64,000 nt of DNA from Candidatus Bathyarchaeota archaeon (GTDB lineage Archaea; Thermoproteota; Bathyarchaeia; Bathyarchaeales; SOJC01). Positions 52,672 through 61,551 of the stretch are shown piece after piece. Below the pieces are notes generated by a model, which had not been told where the DNA came from, searched no databases, and worked only from the letters and a program-made list of their open reading frames with translations. Numbering within the stretch: position 1 is the first letter of the stretch; every line of letters begins with the position of its first letter. Position numbers and translations under genes: made by a program. The stretch spans positions 22,037-86,036 of the forward strand of contig JAOUKM010000001.1 in the NCBI GenBank assembly GCA_029882535.1, read 5' to 3'.

Positions 52672-53336
52672 ACTTAGAAATTGCACTTTCAAAAGTCGAA
52701 CGGCACCCGTCTCCAAAAGCCTATCTGGAACAATACACAATAACTCCAGAAGCCGCCGCAGAAATACTATACCTAGCCGCATACACATATAACCACATAA
52801 TAGACAAAACCATAGCAGATTTGGGCTGCGGAACAGGAAGACTCGCCATAGGTAGCGCCCTTCTGGGAGCAAAAGAAACAGTCGGCGTGGACATAGACAA
52901 AGTCGCCACAAAAACAGCATCGAAAAACGCTGAAAAACTAAACATAAAAGAGAAGACCCAGTGGATAACCGCCGATGTCACTACAATCCGAGGAACATTC
53001 GACACAATATTGCAAAATCCCCCATTTGGAGTGCAAAAGAGAAAAGCTGATCGAAAATTCCTAGAAAAAGCTCTAGAAATAGGCAAGCACATTTATTCGC
53101 TACACAAAAGCACAAGAGAAAATCAAAAATTCGCCAAAGGGCTAAAAAAGCGTGAACCCCGATTTATACCAGTTTCCCCATCTCCATTTTTAAAAAGGCT
53201 TATTGAAAGACATAGTGGAAAAATTAAGGCTGCATACGCTATACCAATGACCATTCCGCACATGTTCGATTTTCATAGAAAAAATAGACATCACTTTCTC
53301 GTTGATCTATACGTAATAGAGAAAGAAGAAACTTAA
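52644..53336 (+). CDS. METTL5-like N6-adenine RNA methyltransferase
   Basis: 230 residues from ATG 52644 (52632 also possible). RKLDLEIALSKV and LEQYTITPEAAAEILY are the METTL5-type N-terminus, ADLGCGTGRLAIGSALLGA is motif I, and LQNPPFGVQKRKADRKFL is the NPPF catalytic motif for exocyclic amines. METTL5 methylates adenine in small-subunit rRNA in eukaryotes; archaeal substrates are inferred. Starts inside the end of dph2. Confidence 0.85.
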   Translation: MQKRLVRKLDLEIALSKVERHPSPKAYLEQYTITPEAAAEILYLAAYTYNHIIDKTIADLGCGTGRLAIGSALLGAKETVGVDIDKVATKTASKNAEKLNIKEKTQWITADVTTIRGTFDTILQNPPFGVQKRKADRKFLEKALEIGKHIYSLHKSTRENQKFAKGLKKREPRFIPVSPSPFLKRLIERHSGKIKAAYAIPMTIPHMFDFHRKNRHHFLVDLYVIEKEET

Positions 53337-53342
53337 CCTTAA

Positions 53343-54017
53343 TCATGAATCTTTCTCATTTCTCAAGTTGATAGAGGTATTGAATGTTTTTCCATCAATA
53401 TATTTTATAAATTTCATGAAAAAATCTACACTTAAAACCCCAAAATAGCTTCTGAATAAGTCTAACCATTCCTTAAGCGACATGTGCCAAATGTGAGATT
53501 TGTCTCCGTACATGTCGTTTAAATCTGTTGTAGGAACAGAAACAACCACTAAGCCCTTAGACTTGGTAACTCTCTTTATTTCGTTCAAAGCCAAATTCAG
53601 ATTTGAGCAATGTTCCAAAGTTTCAAAAGCCGTTGTAATATCGAACAATTTTGATCTGAATGGTAGAAAAAACGCGTCAGCCCTAACAATGCTTAAGCGG
53701 CGGTTCATTTTCTTAGCTTTTTTAGTTGCCTATGCCGAAATGTCGCATCCCGCTGATTTTAGTCCTACCGACCGAAACCTGCTTACAGAATGACCCAGCG
53801 CGCATCCAACATCTCATACTCTTCCATTGCCATTATATTTCTTTATTAGCGATTCAATCCTTCGAAACCTAAACCACGCATTCACTCGATAAAAAATGGG
53901 AGCATAACCAAATAGAATAGGACTACGATCACCAACAAAGTATTCTTCTTCGTACACTGTTTTAATCAATCTCCTTGAGAGTGTCATGGTAGCGTGATTT
54001 CTTATTGAAGTCTTCAT
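53343..54017 (-). pseudogene. SAM methyltransferase with two in-frame nonsense codons
   Basis: A single 225-codon minus-strand frame reads through a full class I methyltransferase, but carries TGA at 53814-53816 (just before motif I, DVGCALGHSVS) and TAG at 53730-53732, in CDISA-stop-ATKKAKK, where relatives often have Trp. All else is intact: IVRADAFFLPFRSKLFDIT and FETLEHCSNLNLALNEI, with the post-I motifs in order. No frameshift is needed. It is most simply a young pseudogene; only the last 121 codons form an open ATG frame. Confidence 0.75.
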
Positions 54018-54161
54018 AGTGTCGCATAATAATTTAGCAATTACTCCTCAATCAAAAGGTTTATTGAGGAGCACGGTGGAAAAGTAACGAGCATTCCAGC
54101 TTAAAGATAACTATTTGAAACCCTTTAAGTTGCACACAAAAACAAAGGAGAGAAAAATAAT

Positions 54162-54743
54162 ATGAGTGAACCTCGTTCAAAACGACAGAGCGGACAGTTC
54201 GTTGTTCCAGGAGACCGTTTAGGAGTAATTGAGGAATTCACGCCAGGTCAAGGCACCTACGTAGAGCAAGGAAGAATCTACGCCAAGGTTAGTGGACGCA
54301 CGCTTCTAGATTTACAAAACAAAACAGTTTCAATTTACCCGCTAGTTCGTGAAGTAAGAATACCAAAAGTTGGAAGCATTGTAACTGGTCAAGTTTCAAA
54401 CCTTCAAAACAAAACCGCGATTGTACGGATATTCAAAATAGGAAAAGAACATTTGTCCGGCGTTTTCTCGGGGTTGCTTTACATTTCAGACATAAGCACA
54501 TCTTACGTTGACTCAATCCACGACGCGTGTAAACCAGGAGACATAATCCGTACAAAGGTGATAAGCGAAAAAAACCGAGTTTACCATCTCTCAACAACTG
54601 ACAAAAACCTTGGCGTTTTATACGCCTTCTGTTCGCGATGTGGACATATGCTACAGCAAAAGCGTTATAGAATGGTTTGTCCCAACTGTGGAAAAATTGA
54701 AAAGCGCCGAATTGCGGTAGATTACGATAAAGCAGTCTTTTAG
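54162..54743 (+). CDS. csl4: exosome RNA-binding cap protein Csl4
   Basis: 193 residues. N-terminal domain (FVVPGDRLGVIEEFTPGQGT), S1 domain (VGSIVTGQVSNLQNKTAIVR..SDIS) and C-terminal zinc ribbon CSRCGHML..CPNCGK. Csl4 sits on the archaeal exosome ring and recruits substrates. RpoL follows by 11 bases, a common archaeal pairing. Confidence 0.94.
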   Translation: MSEPRSKRQSGQFVVPGDRLGVIEEFTPGQGTYVEQGRIYAKVSGRTLLDLQNKTVSIYPLVREVRIPKVGSIVTGQVSNLQNKTAIVRIFKIGKEHLSGVFSGLLYISDISTSYVDSIHDACKPGDIIRTKVISEKNRVYHLSTTDKNLGVLYAFCSRCGHMLQQKRYRMVCPNCGKIEKRRIAVDYDKAVF

Positions 54744-54754
54744 AAAGAGGGAGA

Positions 54755-55051
54755 ATGACGATGAAAGTCAAGATTTTGAAAAAGACGAAAAATGAGTTGA
54801 AGATAGAAATTGATGGAGAGGGCCACACGTTTTGTAACGTTGTTCAAAAAGCACTGCTTAAAAATAAAAAAGTGGATCTGGCTGGCTACAACATTCCGCA
54901 TCCTCTCACTGCAAATCCTGTGGTTTATCTTCGCACAAAAACACAGAGCAAACCAGAAATTGTGCTTCGGAACGCTGTGAAAGAGGTGCAGAAGGACACT
55001 GAAGCGTTTAGAGTAGCGTTTGACAAAGCTTTAAAAGAATGGCAAAGTTAG
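54755..55051 (+). CDS. rpoL: RNA polymerase subunit L (Rpo11)
   Basis: 98 residues. Rpb11-like: NELKIEIDGEGHTFCNVVQK, YNIPHPLTANPVVYLRT and a C-terminal helix that pairs with subunit D. Full length. Confidence 0.95.
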   Translation: MTMKVKILKKTKNELKIEIDGEGHTFCNVVQKALLKNKKVDLAGYNIPHPLTANPVVYLRTKTQSKPEIVLRNAVKEVQKDTEAFRVAFDKALKEWQS

Positions 55052-55062
55052 CAAAGTCAGGG

Positions 55063-55488
55063 TTATAAGTCAAGTTTTTTCTTTGCGTCAGAAAGAAGAG
55101 AACCGAACGCTTCAGCAACGTCTTTATAATTTGTCAACGTGTTTACGCTTTCTGTGATTGTTGTTAAGCCTAGTAACCAGACGTAGACTAGTAATGCTTC
55201 TGCAGCGTCTGCTTGTTTATGGCGGTCTACTCTTGAAGGCATGAGTTCTCTTAGTTCTGCTTGTTTTAGGGCTTTAGAAAGCATGTGGCTGTTGGCTTTT
55301 GCTCCAGTTGGTTTTCCAGTTTTTATAGAAAGATAGATGGAGTAGACTAGGTTGGTGTAGGCGTCACCGAGGGTTGCGAGGTTGTGGTCGGTAAGGATTT
55401 CTTGTATAGTTTTGTAGGAGGTTGCGATGGGAAAACGTTTGTTTTTTCTTTGATTTGGCATATTGCTCATCAACTGTTTGTAAAGCAA
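55063..55488 (-). CDS. RNase III-like domain protein (archaeal)
   Basis: 141 residues. LATLGDAYTNLVYSIYLSIK and HKQADAAEALLVYVWLLG resemble the two acidic segments of RNase III folds (GDA and D..EA). No double-stranded RNA-binding domain. It could process RNA or be a diverged non-catalytic relative; the family call is from motif pattern only. Convergent with rpoL, 11 bases apart. Confidence 0.5.
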   Translation of the reverse strand: MLYKQLMSNMPNQRKNKRFPIATSYKTIQEILTDHNLATLGDAYTNLVYSIYLSIKTGKPTGAKANSHMLSKALKQAELRELMPSRVDRHKQADAAEALLVYVWLLGLTTITESVNTLTNYKDVAEAFGSLLSDAKKKLDL

Positions 55489-55537
55489 CTTTAAATAATA
55501 ACGCTTATTCTTTGGCTGTTGCGAAGAGTAAGAGAGG

Positions 55538-56143
55538 GTGCTGCGAGTGAGGAATGCAAAATTTCGTTCTGTGAAGCCTGAGATTAGGGTTGTGGGCGTT
55601 GATGATGGTTTTTTTGTTCCTCATACGTGGGGGAAATGTGATGTTGTCGGGATTGTTTTTAGAGGTGGATATTGGCTTGATGGGGTCATGCGAACGCAGG
55701 TTGAGGTTGATGGCATGGATGCAACTGAGAAGATTGCAAGTATGATAATGAGTTCGCCGCATTATGGGCAGTTGAGGGTGATTATGTTAGACGGGGTAAC
55801 TTTTGCGGGATTTAATGTTGTTGATACGTTAAGGCTTTTTGAGAAGACTGGTTTGCCTGTTATTGCGGTTACACGGGAGAAGCCTGATCTCGATGACATC
55901 CGGAGGGCGCTAGGGAATTTACCGTTTGCAGAGGAAAGATGGAAGGCAATTAAAAATGCGGATAGAATTATTAGAGTATCTACTAGGAAAAAGGAGGAGG
56001 CAGTTTTTATGCAAGTGACGGGGTTTGGGGCTGATGTTGCAAAGAGAATTGTGAAGAGTACTGCTACTCGAAGTAACATTCCTGAGGCATTGCGGGTGGC
56101 GCATTTGATTGCTTCTGGGTTGACTGGACCGTTGCAGGAGTAG
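55538..56143 (+). CDS. DUF99 family protein
   Basis: 201 residues. VKPEIRVVGVDDGFF starts the family, then VMLDGVTFAGFNVVDTLRLF-type signature (here VIMLDGVTFAGFNVVD) and LPVIAVTREKPDLD. The fold is related to endonuclease V-like enzymes, and archaeal members are often near RNA or DNA genes, but function is unproven. Coding strand strongly G/T-biased. GTG start (55538 or 55547). Confidence 0.85.
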   Translation: MLRVRNAKFRSVKPEIRVVGVDDGFFVPHTWGKCDVVGIVFRGGYWLDGVMRTQVEVDGMDATEKIASMIMSSPHYGQLRVIMLDGVTFAGFNVVDTLRLFEKTGLPVIAVTREKPDLDDIRRALGNLPFAEERWKAIKNADRIIRVSTRKKEEAVFMQVTGFGADVAKRIVKSTATRSNIPEALRVAHLIASGLTGPLQE

Positions 56144-56221
56144 TGGGAATCTTTATTTGGGCTGGAAAAGATTTTTAAGAGTCGGTTGTGAGGGGAAAGA
56201 GACGGATATGGTGAAGAGGTC

Positions 56222-56572
56222 TTGGAGTTTTGTGTGAAGTGCGGGAAGAGGCTTGTGCCTAAAAAGCAAGAAAGTGATAAGGATGTGGTTTGGGTTTGTC
56301 CGAAGTGTGGTTTTAAGAAGAAGAGGGAGGGTGGGGGAAAGACTTTTGTTCCTTTTGTTACGAAGGAGTCGAAGCCTTTTCAGGAGTCTATTGCTGTGAT
56401 TGGTAAGGAGGCGCAGAAGTTGCGGACTTTGCCTACTATGAGGGTGGAGTGTCCTAAGTGTGGGAATAATTTGGCTTTTGTTTGGCAGGTACAGACGCGG
56501 GGGAGTGATGAGTCGTCGACGCAGTTTTTTAGGTGTACTGAGTGTGGCTTTACGTTTAGGGAGTATACATAG
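56222..56572 (+). CDS. tfs: transcription factor S (TFS)
   Basis: 116 residues from TTG 56222. Two zinc ribbons: FCVKCGKRLVPKK..VCPKCGFKK at the N-terminus (Rpb9-like) and VECPKCGNNLAF..FRCTECGFTFREY at the C-terminus (TFIIS-like). The QTRGSDESSTQFF loop holds the acidic DE pair that enters the polymerase and triggers cleavage of backtracked RNA. Full length, active form. Confidence 0.93.
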   Translation: MEFCVKCGKRLVPKKQESDKDVVWVCPKCGFKKKREGGGKTFVPFVTKESKPFQESIAVIGKEAQKLRTLPTMRVECPKCGNNLAFVWQVQTRGSDESSTQFFRCTECGFTFREYT

Positions 56573-56662
56573 CGTTTAGGGTTTAGAGCGTGTGTTTTGC
56601 GCAGTGGAGGGACTATTCTATTAGGAGGTAGTGGATAGAGTGTTCTATTAGGTTTCTAATAT

Positions 56663-56696
56663 GGGGTGGTTGGTTGGTTTGTGGTTGGTGGATGGG
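56663..56696 (+). other. G/T-rich tract able to form a two-tetrad G-quadruplex
   Basis: GGGGTGGTTGGTTGG, then TTTGTGGTTGGTGGATGGG, gives at least eight GG runs with 1-3 base loops, similar in layout to short GG-type quadruplex formers. It is the centre of a 180-base spacer nearly free of C, upstream of the VOC gene. Confidence 0.45.
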
Positions 56697-56755
56697 TTTT
56701 TAGTGTGGTTTGATTATAGTTTGGGTTGTTTTTGGTTTGAGGGAGGTGAGGGTCT

Positions 56756-57121
56756 GTGATTAGGAGGATTAATCATGTTGCTTTTGCTGTTTCTGATTTG
56801 AAGGAGACGGCTAGGTTTTATGAGGAGGTGCTGGGATTGAGGAAGACTGGGGAATGGGCGAATTATGTGATTTTTGATGTGGGTGGCGTGGAGTTGGCTT
56901 TTGGTCCCGGAGGCAAGAAAGGTGGCAAAGGAGTAAGTAAGGAGGGTGTTCCGGACATTTTTATGCTTGTTGACGACGTGGATGGGGTTTATGAGAGGTT
57001 GAGGGCGAAGGGTGTACGGTTTGTTAGTGAGCCGAAAGATCAGTATTGGGGTGGCAGGACGGCAGCTTTTCTTGATCCAGATGAGAACAAGTTTATTCTA
57101 GTGCAAAGAAAAGAAGAGTAA
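56756..57121 (+). CDS. VOC (glyoxalase/dioxygenase superfamily) protein
   Basis: 121 residues, GTG start. Two beta-alpha-beta-beta-beta modules: INHVAFAVSDLKETARFYEEVLGL with metal His at residue 7, and DIFMLVDDVDGVYERL; DPDENKFILVQR ends the fold with the metal Glu. Small stand-alone VOC proteins act as lyases, epimerases or resistance factors. Substrate unknown. Confidence 0.85.
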   Translation: MIRRINHVAFAVSDLKETARFYEEVLGLRKTGEWANYVIFDVGGVELAFGPGGKKGGKGVSKEGVPDIFMLVDDVDGVYERLRAKGVRFVSEPKDQYWGGRTAAFLDPDENKFILVQRKEE

Positions 57122-57395
57122 AACGGAACAAGTTTTACGCATAAACAAATGGTGGCAAGGCACAGTAATACCGCATCCTATTAGTGACAAAATAGACAGT
57201 AGACTGATCTAAGCACGAATTTTCCTACTTGACAAGCGAGACAAACTCGCAGCCGTATAACCTTCTGATTTCTCATCATTTGAATAATGCTTGAAAACAA
57301 CAAGATAATTATCCCTAGATAAAAACTTGGAGCAATATGCTTTTATTTGGCTGTTTTACACATACCTAACCACTAGACAAGGTGTGATATTTACA

Positions 57396-58151
57396 TTGTT
57401 TAAGGTTAAAATGACCGACGCCAAACTCCTGCGAGACATGTTCCAAGCCATAGCCATCCTCGTAGACGAAGCCACCTTCAACCTCACACCAGAAAACATC
57501 CAACTCCGCGCCATGGATCCCTCAAGAGTAGCCATGATAGACTTCCACTGGCCAAAAACAATCTTCGACGAATACCAATGCGACCAACCCCAAAAAATGT
57601 GCATAAACATAACTGAACTCCTCAAACTCCTACGTAGAACTGCAAAAGACGAAACCATCGAACTGAGCCTAAACCCCGAAACCGCCCGACTACAAATCAG
57701 CATCACCGGACGCTACACCCGTACCTTCAACATGCCCACTCTTGAACCCCAAGAAGCAGAAGTCCCAATCCCAAAAATAACCTTCAAAACCACCGCCAAA
57801 ACTACAACAGACGGCTTACGCCAAGCCATCGAAGACGCCCAACTCGTAAGCGACCACGTCCGCATCGAAGCAGATGTTGAGAAGCTAACCCTCCAAGCCA
57901 CAGGAGACCTCATGGGCGCTACCATAACACTCCAAAAAGGAAGCGACGCACTCCTAGACCTCCAAACCCAAGAACCAGCCAAAGCAACCTACAGCCTCAG
58001 CTATCTCGCCGAAATAATCAAAGCCGCCTCAGCCACAAGCGAAATCGCCGCACTCCAATTCGCTAACGACATGCCTATACAAATTGACTTCCAACAGCCA
58101 AAAGAAGGAAAACTCACGTTCTACCTAGCCCCACGCATAGAAGTAGAATAG
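57396..58151 (+). CDS. pcn: DNA polymerase sliding clamp PCNA
   Basis: 251 residues from TTG 57396 (FKVKMTDAKLLRDMFQAI), where family members begin; a longer frame from 57327 adds a non-homologous hydrophobic piece. DEATFNLTPENIQLRAMDPS, RVAMIDFHW and LAPRIEVE mark the trimeric clamp. PriL starts 5 bases after the stop, making a replication pair. Strong C/A bias in the coding strand. Confidence 0.95.
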   Translation: MFKVKMTDAKLLRDMFQAIAILVDEATFNLTPENIQLRAMDPSRVAMIDFHWPKTIFDEYQCDQPQKMCINITELLKLLRRTAKDETIELSLNPETARLQISITGRYTRTFNMPTLEPQEAEVPIPKITFKTTAKTTTDGLRQAIEDAQLVSDHVRIEADVEKLTLQATGDLMGATITLQKGSDALLDLQTQEPAKATYSLSYLAEIIKAASATSEIAALQFANDMPIQIDFQQPKEGKLTFYLAPRIEVE

Positions 58152-58155
58152 GCGC

Positions 58156-59163
58156 ATGTCCCTCACAAAAGACGACCTAGCTAAATATCCCTTTCTTCCC
58201 CAAGCAGCAAACGACATCAAACAACTAGACTTAACAATACAAGAACTAACAGAAACACCAGCAGTCATAAAACATGCTGAACAACGCATAACCGCATCTT
58301 TTGAGGATATCCCACCACACCGACTAAAAAACCGCGACATAGAAACCGCCTCATTCCCCGTAGCAATAATGATGGTAGCAGCCATCAATGACAAATACCT
58401 CAAAAAAAGATATGCTCTCCACGAAGCCAAAAAAATCTACGAACACCTAAAACAAGAAAAACCACAAAAAATCCTCCAAATAGCAAAATACTTCAAATGG
58501 AAACTCTCCCAAACACAAACCAAAATCCCCCAAAACTTCAAGCTCCACTTCACACATTACCTGCCAAACACTACAACCCTTCAACAGCCAGAATGGAAAC
58601 TCATAAACAGACAACTCGACAAAGGCGAAATCTACCTAACCCAACGCGAAGCCTGCCGCCTCCTTCAAGAAGAAATACGAAAATATATAGAGTCAAAGCT
58701 TGACACAAAAGTCAGCTCATTGCCCCCAGAAGTCAAAGCTGCAGTTGAGAAACTTAAAAACACGTTCACAGCCCGCAAAGGAGCAATCAAAATAGAAGAA
58801 TATCCAAAGACAGTAGACTTCGAAGCCTTCCCGCCATGCATAAAAGCACTCTACAACTCCATATCCAGTGGCCACCACCTCTCCCACATAGGCCGCTTTA
58901 CTCTAACCACGTTCCTAGTAAATATCGGTATGACCGCTGAAAACATCGTAGACCTCTTTCGAACGCTTTCCGACTTCAACGAGCGCCTTACACGATACCA
59001 AGTTGAACATATTGCAGGTCAAAGGGGGTCCAGAACAAAATACAGACCCCCAAAATGCTCTACACTTCAAACTCATGGCGTATGCATCAACTCTGATGAA
59101 GACTGCAGAAAAGCGTGGAGCCCAGTAGTATGCTATAAGAGAAAACTAAGGAAAAACGTTTAG
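58156..59163 (+). CDS. priL: DNA primase large subunit
   Basis: 335 residues. PriL regulates the catalytic PriS subunit and holds a 4Fe-4S cluster. N-terminal helical domain (LTKDDLAKYPFLPQAANDI), then the C-terminal domain with FPPCIKALYNSISSGHHLSH, and cluster cysteines in the YRPPKCSTLQTHGVC..CRKAWSPVVC stretch. PriS is not in the window. Confidence 0.93.
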   Translation: MSLTKDDLAKYPFLPQAANDIKQLDLTIQELTETPAVIKHAEQRITASFEDIPPHRLKNRDIETASFPVAIMMVAAINDKYLKKRYALHEAKKIYEHLKQEKPQKILQIAKYFKWKLSQTQTKIPQNFKLHFTHYLPNTTTLQQPEWKLINRQLDKGEIYLTQREACRLLQEEIRKYIESKLDTKVSSLPPEVKAAVEKLKNTFTARKGAIKIEEYPKTVDFEAFPPCIKALYNSISSGHHLSHIGRFTLTTFLVNIGMTAENIVDLFRTLSDFNERLTRYQVEHIAGQRGSRTKYRPPKCSTLQTHGVCINSDEDCRKAWSPVVCYKRKLRKNV

Positions 59164-59290
59164 TTAGGAAAGTAAAACGTGGTTCGCCCAGATTGTGTGT
59201 GCGCAACTATTATAAACAAACATATATAACAACACTAACCATTAAAAAGCTTCATTAAGAAAGTTCGTTTCCCAGAAATAGGTGAAAGAA

Positions 59291-60112
59291 GTGAGCCAAA
59301 TAGCACTGCCCCCTAGCATAAAGGAGCGAGGTTCTTGCGAGTTGTCTTCAATAGATAAAGCATCAAAGAAAAAACCGTCTGTCGCTATTATGCTCCCTAC
59401 ATATTGTGAAGCAGGCAACATTGAAAGCCTCATAAGGGAAATCAAAAGCTTGAAACCGGATTCTTTAATCGTCGTAATAGACGATTCTAGTCATGATGGG
59501 ACAGCAAGCATTGTAGAGGAACTAAAGAAGGAATATGAAAATATTCTAGTTTTTACAAGACCTGCCAAACTTGGGTTGGGAACTGCCATTACAGATGGGT
59601 TCAAGGTAATCTTATCTTTGAAGAACCCGCCTTATTATATTATTACAATGGACGCAGATTACTCTCATAATCCGCAAGCCATACCGAAGCTACTTGCAAC
59701 CGCTGAGAAAGGCTATGACTTGGTTATTGGAAGCAGATATAAAGAAGGTAGTAGAATTGTCGGGTGGCACATTCTGCGGAGGCTAATTAGTCGGGTGGCG
59801 AATTTCATTGCTGCTACGATGGTTGGAATGAGGATACGTGATTGTACAAGTGGTTTCAGATGCTACTCTAAGAATTACGTAAAAAATGTGATTGGTCATC
59901 TTCACAGTCAAACATATGAGATACAAATCGAAACAGTCAAACAAGCGTGGACCCGAGGTTTCAAAGTCATAGAAATACCGATAGTATTTGAAAATAGGAA
60001 GAAGGGTAAGTCAAAGCTTACGAAAGCGGAATTTCAAGGATTCTTATCGTACATTACCAAAACAAAATTAGGCGTGTGTACATCTAGAGAAAAAAAGTCA
60101 GAATCTCTGTGA
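59291..60112 (+). CDS. dolichyl-phosphate sugar synthase-like glycosyltransferase (GT2)
   Basis: 273 residues from GTG 59291, preceded by AGGTGA. VAIMLPTYCEAGNIESLIRE, VVIDDSSHDGTASIVEEL, YIITMDADYSHNP (DxD) and FRCYSKNYV match dolichol-phosphate mannose/glucose synthases. No C-terminal GtrA membrane domain, so it is the soluble type. It may charge dolichol phosphate for membrane glycosyltransferases such as the one at 61552-63753. Confidence 0.85.
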   Translation: MSQIALPPSIKERGSCELSSIDKASKKKPSVAIMLPTYCEAGNIESLIREIKSLKPDSLIVVIDDSSHDGTASIVEELKKEYENILVFTRPAKLGLGTAITDGFKVILSLKNPPYYIITMDADYSHNPQAIPKLLATAEKGYDLVIGSRYKEGSRIVGWHILRRLISRVANFIAATMVGMRIRDCTSGFRCYSKNYVKNVIGHLHSQTYEIQIETVKQAWTRGFKVIEIPIVFENRKKGKSKLTKAEFQGFLSYITKTKLGVCTSREKKSESL

Positions 60113-60194
60113 TATTATCATAAATCTTTGATTTATTAGAGTCTTTGAAACTCTGAAATAGTAACGCTTGTGCATATTCGATTTCTCATCTTTG

Positions 60195-61472
60195 CTATTG
60201 TACAGCCCCTCGTTTTAGCCAACGCAAAACATCTCTTCCCCATAAAAGTACTTCGGGCAGAAATTGTCGTGGAGATGACCTTGCAGGATCTACATATGGT
60301 TCATTAATAAACGTCTCTAAAGGTTTCAGCGCATTTTCTATGTCTAGAGTTTTCTGATAAATCTCTTTCATGTTTTTCTTTGCCTTCGTTATCTTTTGAA
60401 ATCCCTGTTTGTCCATTAGCTTCTGCAATACTGTCGAGAGGCTTACAGGGTCACTTCCGAGATACTTGAACCCGCCACCATTGTTAATAACCATCTCAGA
60501 ATGTTCATCCCTTGCGGGTGTTATTATTGGAAGATTTGCCCAAACATAGTCCATTATTCTTGTTCTTACGCTTAGCTCATCTTCTACTGTGTTGCAAGGG
60601 ATATTAACGGCAACATCGGATTGAAGATAGTAATTCCCTCGCTCCTTAAAAGGCACTATACCAGTGAAGACCAAGTTATTTTTCAAGAGCGAATTATAAC
60701 CCATCCTCAAGATTAGCTTTTCAAAATGCTTGTTTCTCGGATTGCCTCCAAAAAAAACACATTTAAAATTTTTCCGACCTTTTTTGACCAAAGTATTGAG
60801 GGCTCTGAACAAAGTTTGATAGTCATACCATGGCAAGAAAGCCCCGGCTATTAATATCACCAGCTCACCTCTTTGTTTATCTATGACCATTTTTCGTGAT
60901 ACTGGAGGAACTGAAGGGGGAGTCATAGGGATATGGTGGATAAGAGAAGCGGAGAGTTTTCGTTTGAGACTGCAGAGTCTCTTAGAACTAACAAGGAGTC
61001 CGATCAAGTAATATCTTTCCCTTGAACCCGCGGTCATTAAGAAATCTCCAATCCAAAAAGACTTCATCTTCAAGCGAAGAAAGTCAGTTGGGACAGTTCC
61101 GAAAGATGTCAATTGTTCTAAAAGCGTGGCACCCACATAATCCACAATAGTTGGAATTTTCTGTGTTACTCGCGCTATAAATGGTGTTGCTGACCAAGGG
61201 AGATATAGAGTGTCTGGCCTCTCGTCAGACACAGCCTTTGCAACTTTTTTAGGTTTATGTGATATGCATTTAATTAAGTAGTTGTCCTCAGATACAGTAA
61301 ACTCCTTTTCTATGTTTTTATGATAACTTTCGTAGAGACTCAGAATAACAATTTCGTGTTTATTGGAAAATCTTTGAAAGAGATTCCATGCTCTATAACC
61401 AGGCCCATCAGTAATATTATCGCCATGAGGAAAAGGAGAAGATGAAATAAGCACGATCTTTCTTTTTGGCAC
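60195..61472 (-). CDS. GT-B glycosyltransferase (family 4-like)
   Basis: 425 residues. The N-terminal part KIVLISSSPFPHGDNITDGP then RAWNLFQRFSNKHE, the linker IVDYVGATLLEQL, and C-terminal nucleotide-sugar domain VILIAGAFLPWYDYQTLFRAL, FVFTGIVPF-like and NLPIITPARDEHSEMV. The usual E(x7)E motif is only partly kept. Probably adds a sugar to the surface glycan. Confidence 0.72.
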   Translation of the reverse strand: MPKRKIVLISSSPFPHGDNITDGPGYRAWNLFQRFSNKHEIVILSLYESYHKNIEKEFTVSEDNYLIKCISHKPKKVAKAVSDERPDTLYLPWSATPFIARVTQKIPTIVDYVGATLLEQLTSFGTVPTDFLRLKMKSFWIGDFLMTAGSRERYYLIGLLVSSKRLCSLKRKLSASLIHHIPMTPPSVPPVSRKMVIDKQRGELVILIAGAFLPWYDYQTLFRALNTLVKKGRKNFKCVFFGGNPRNKHFEKLILRMGYNSLLKNNLVFTGIVPFKERGNYYLQSDVAVNIPCNTVEDELSVRTRIMDYVWANLPIITPARDEHSEMVINNGGGFKYLGSDPVSLSTVLQKLMDKQGFQKITKAKKNMKEIYQKTLDIENALKPLETFINEPYVDPARSSPRQFLPEVLLWGRDVLRWLKRGAVQ

Positions 61473-61551
61473 TATTTTTCACCCAAGACCAAATGCAAAC
61501 GCCAACAACCACTTTCAAGGATGCAAGCATGGTTTAAATGTCGGCGATTAT

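Noticed and set aside
53730..53732. TAG read as pyrrolysine in the methyltransferase
   Set aside because: The site usually holds Trp and the same frame also has TGA, so nonsense mutation is simpler.
55063..57400. Replication origin or terminus at the skew switches near 55.1 and 57.2 kb
   Set aside because: The two switches are only 2 kb apart and opposite in sign, there is no cdc6/orc gene and no origin-box repeats are seen.
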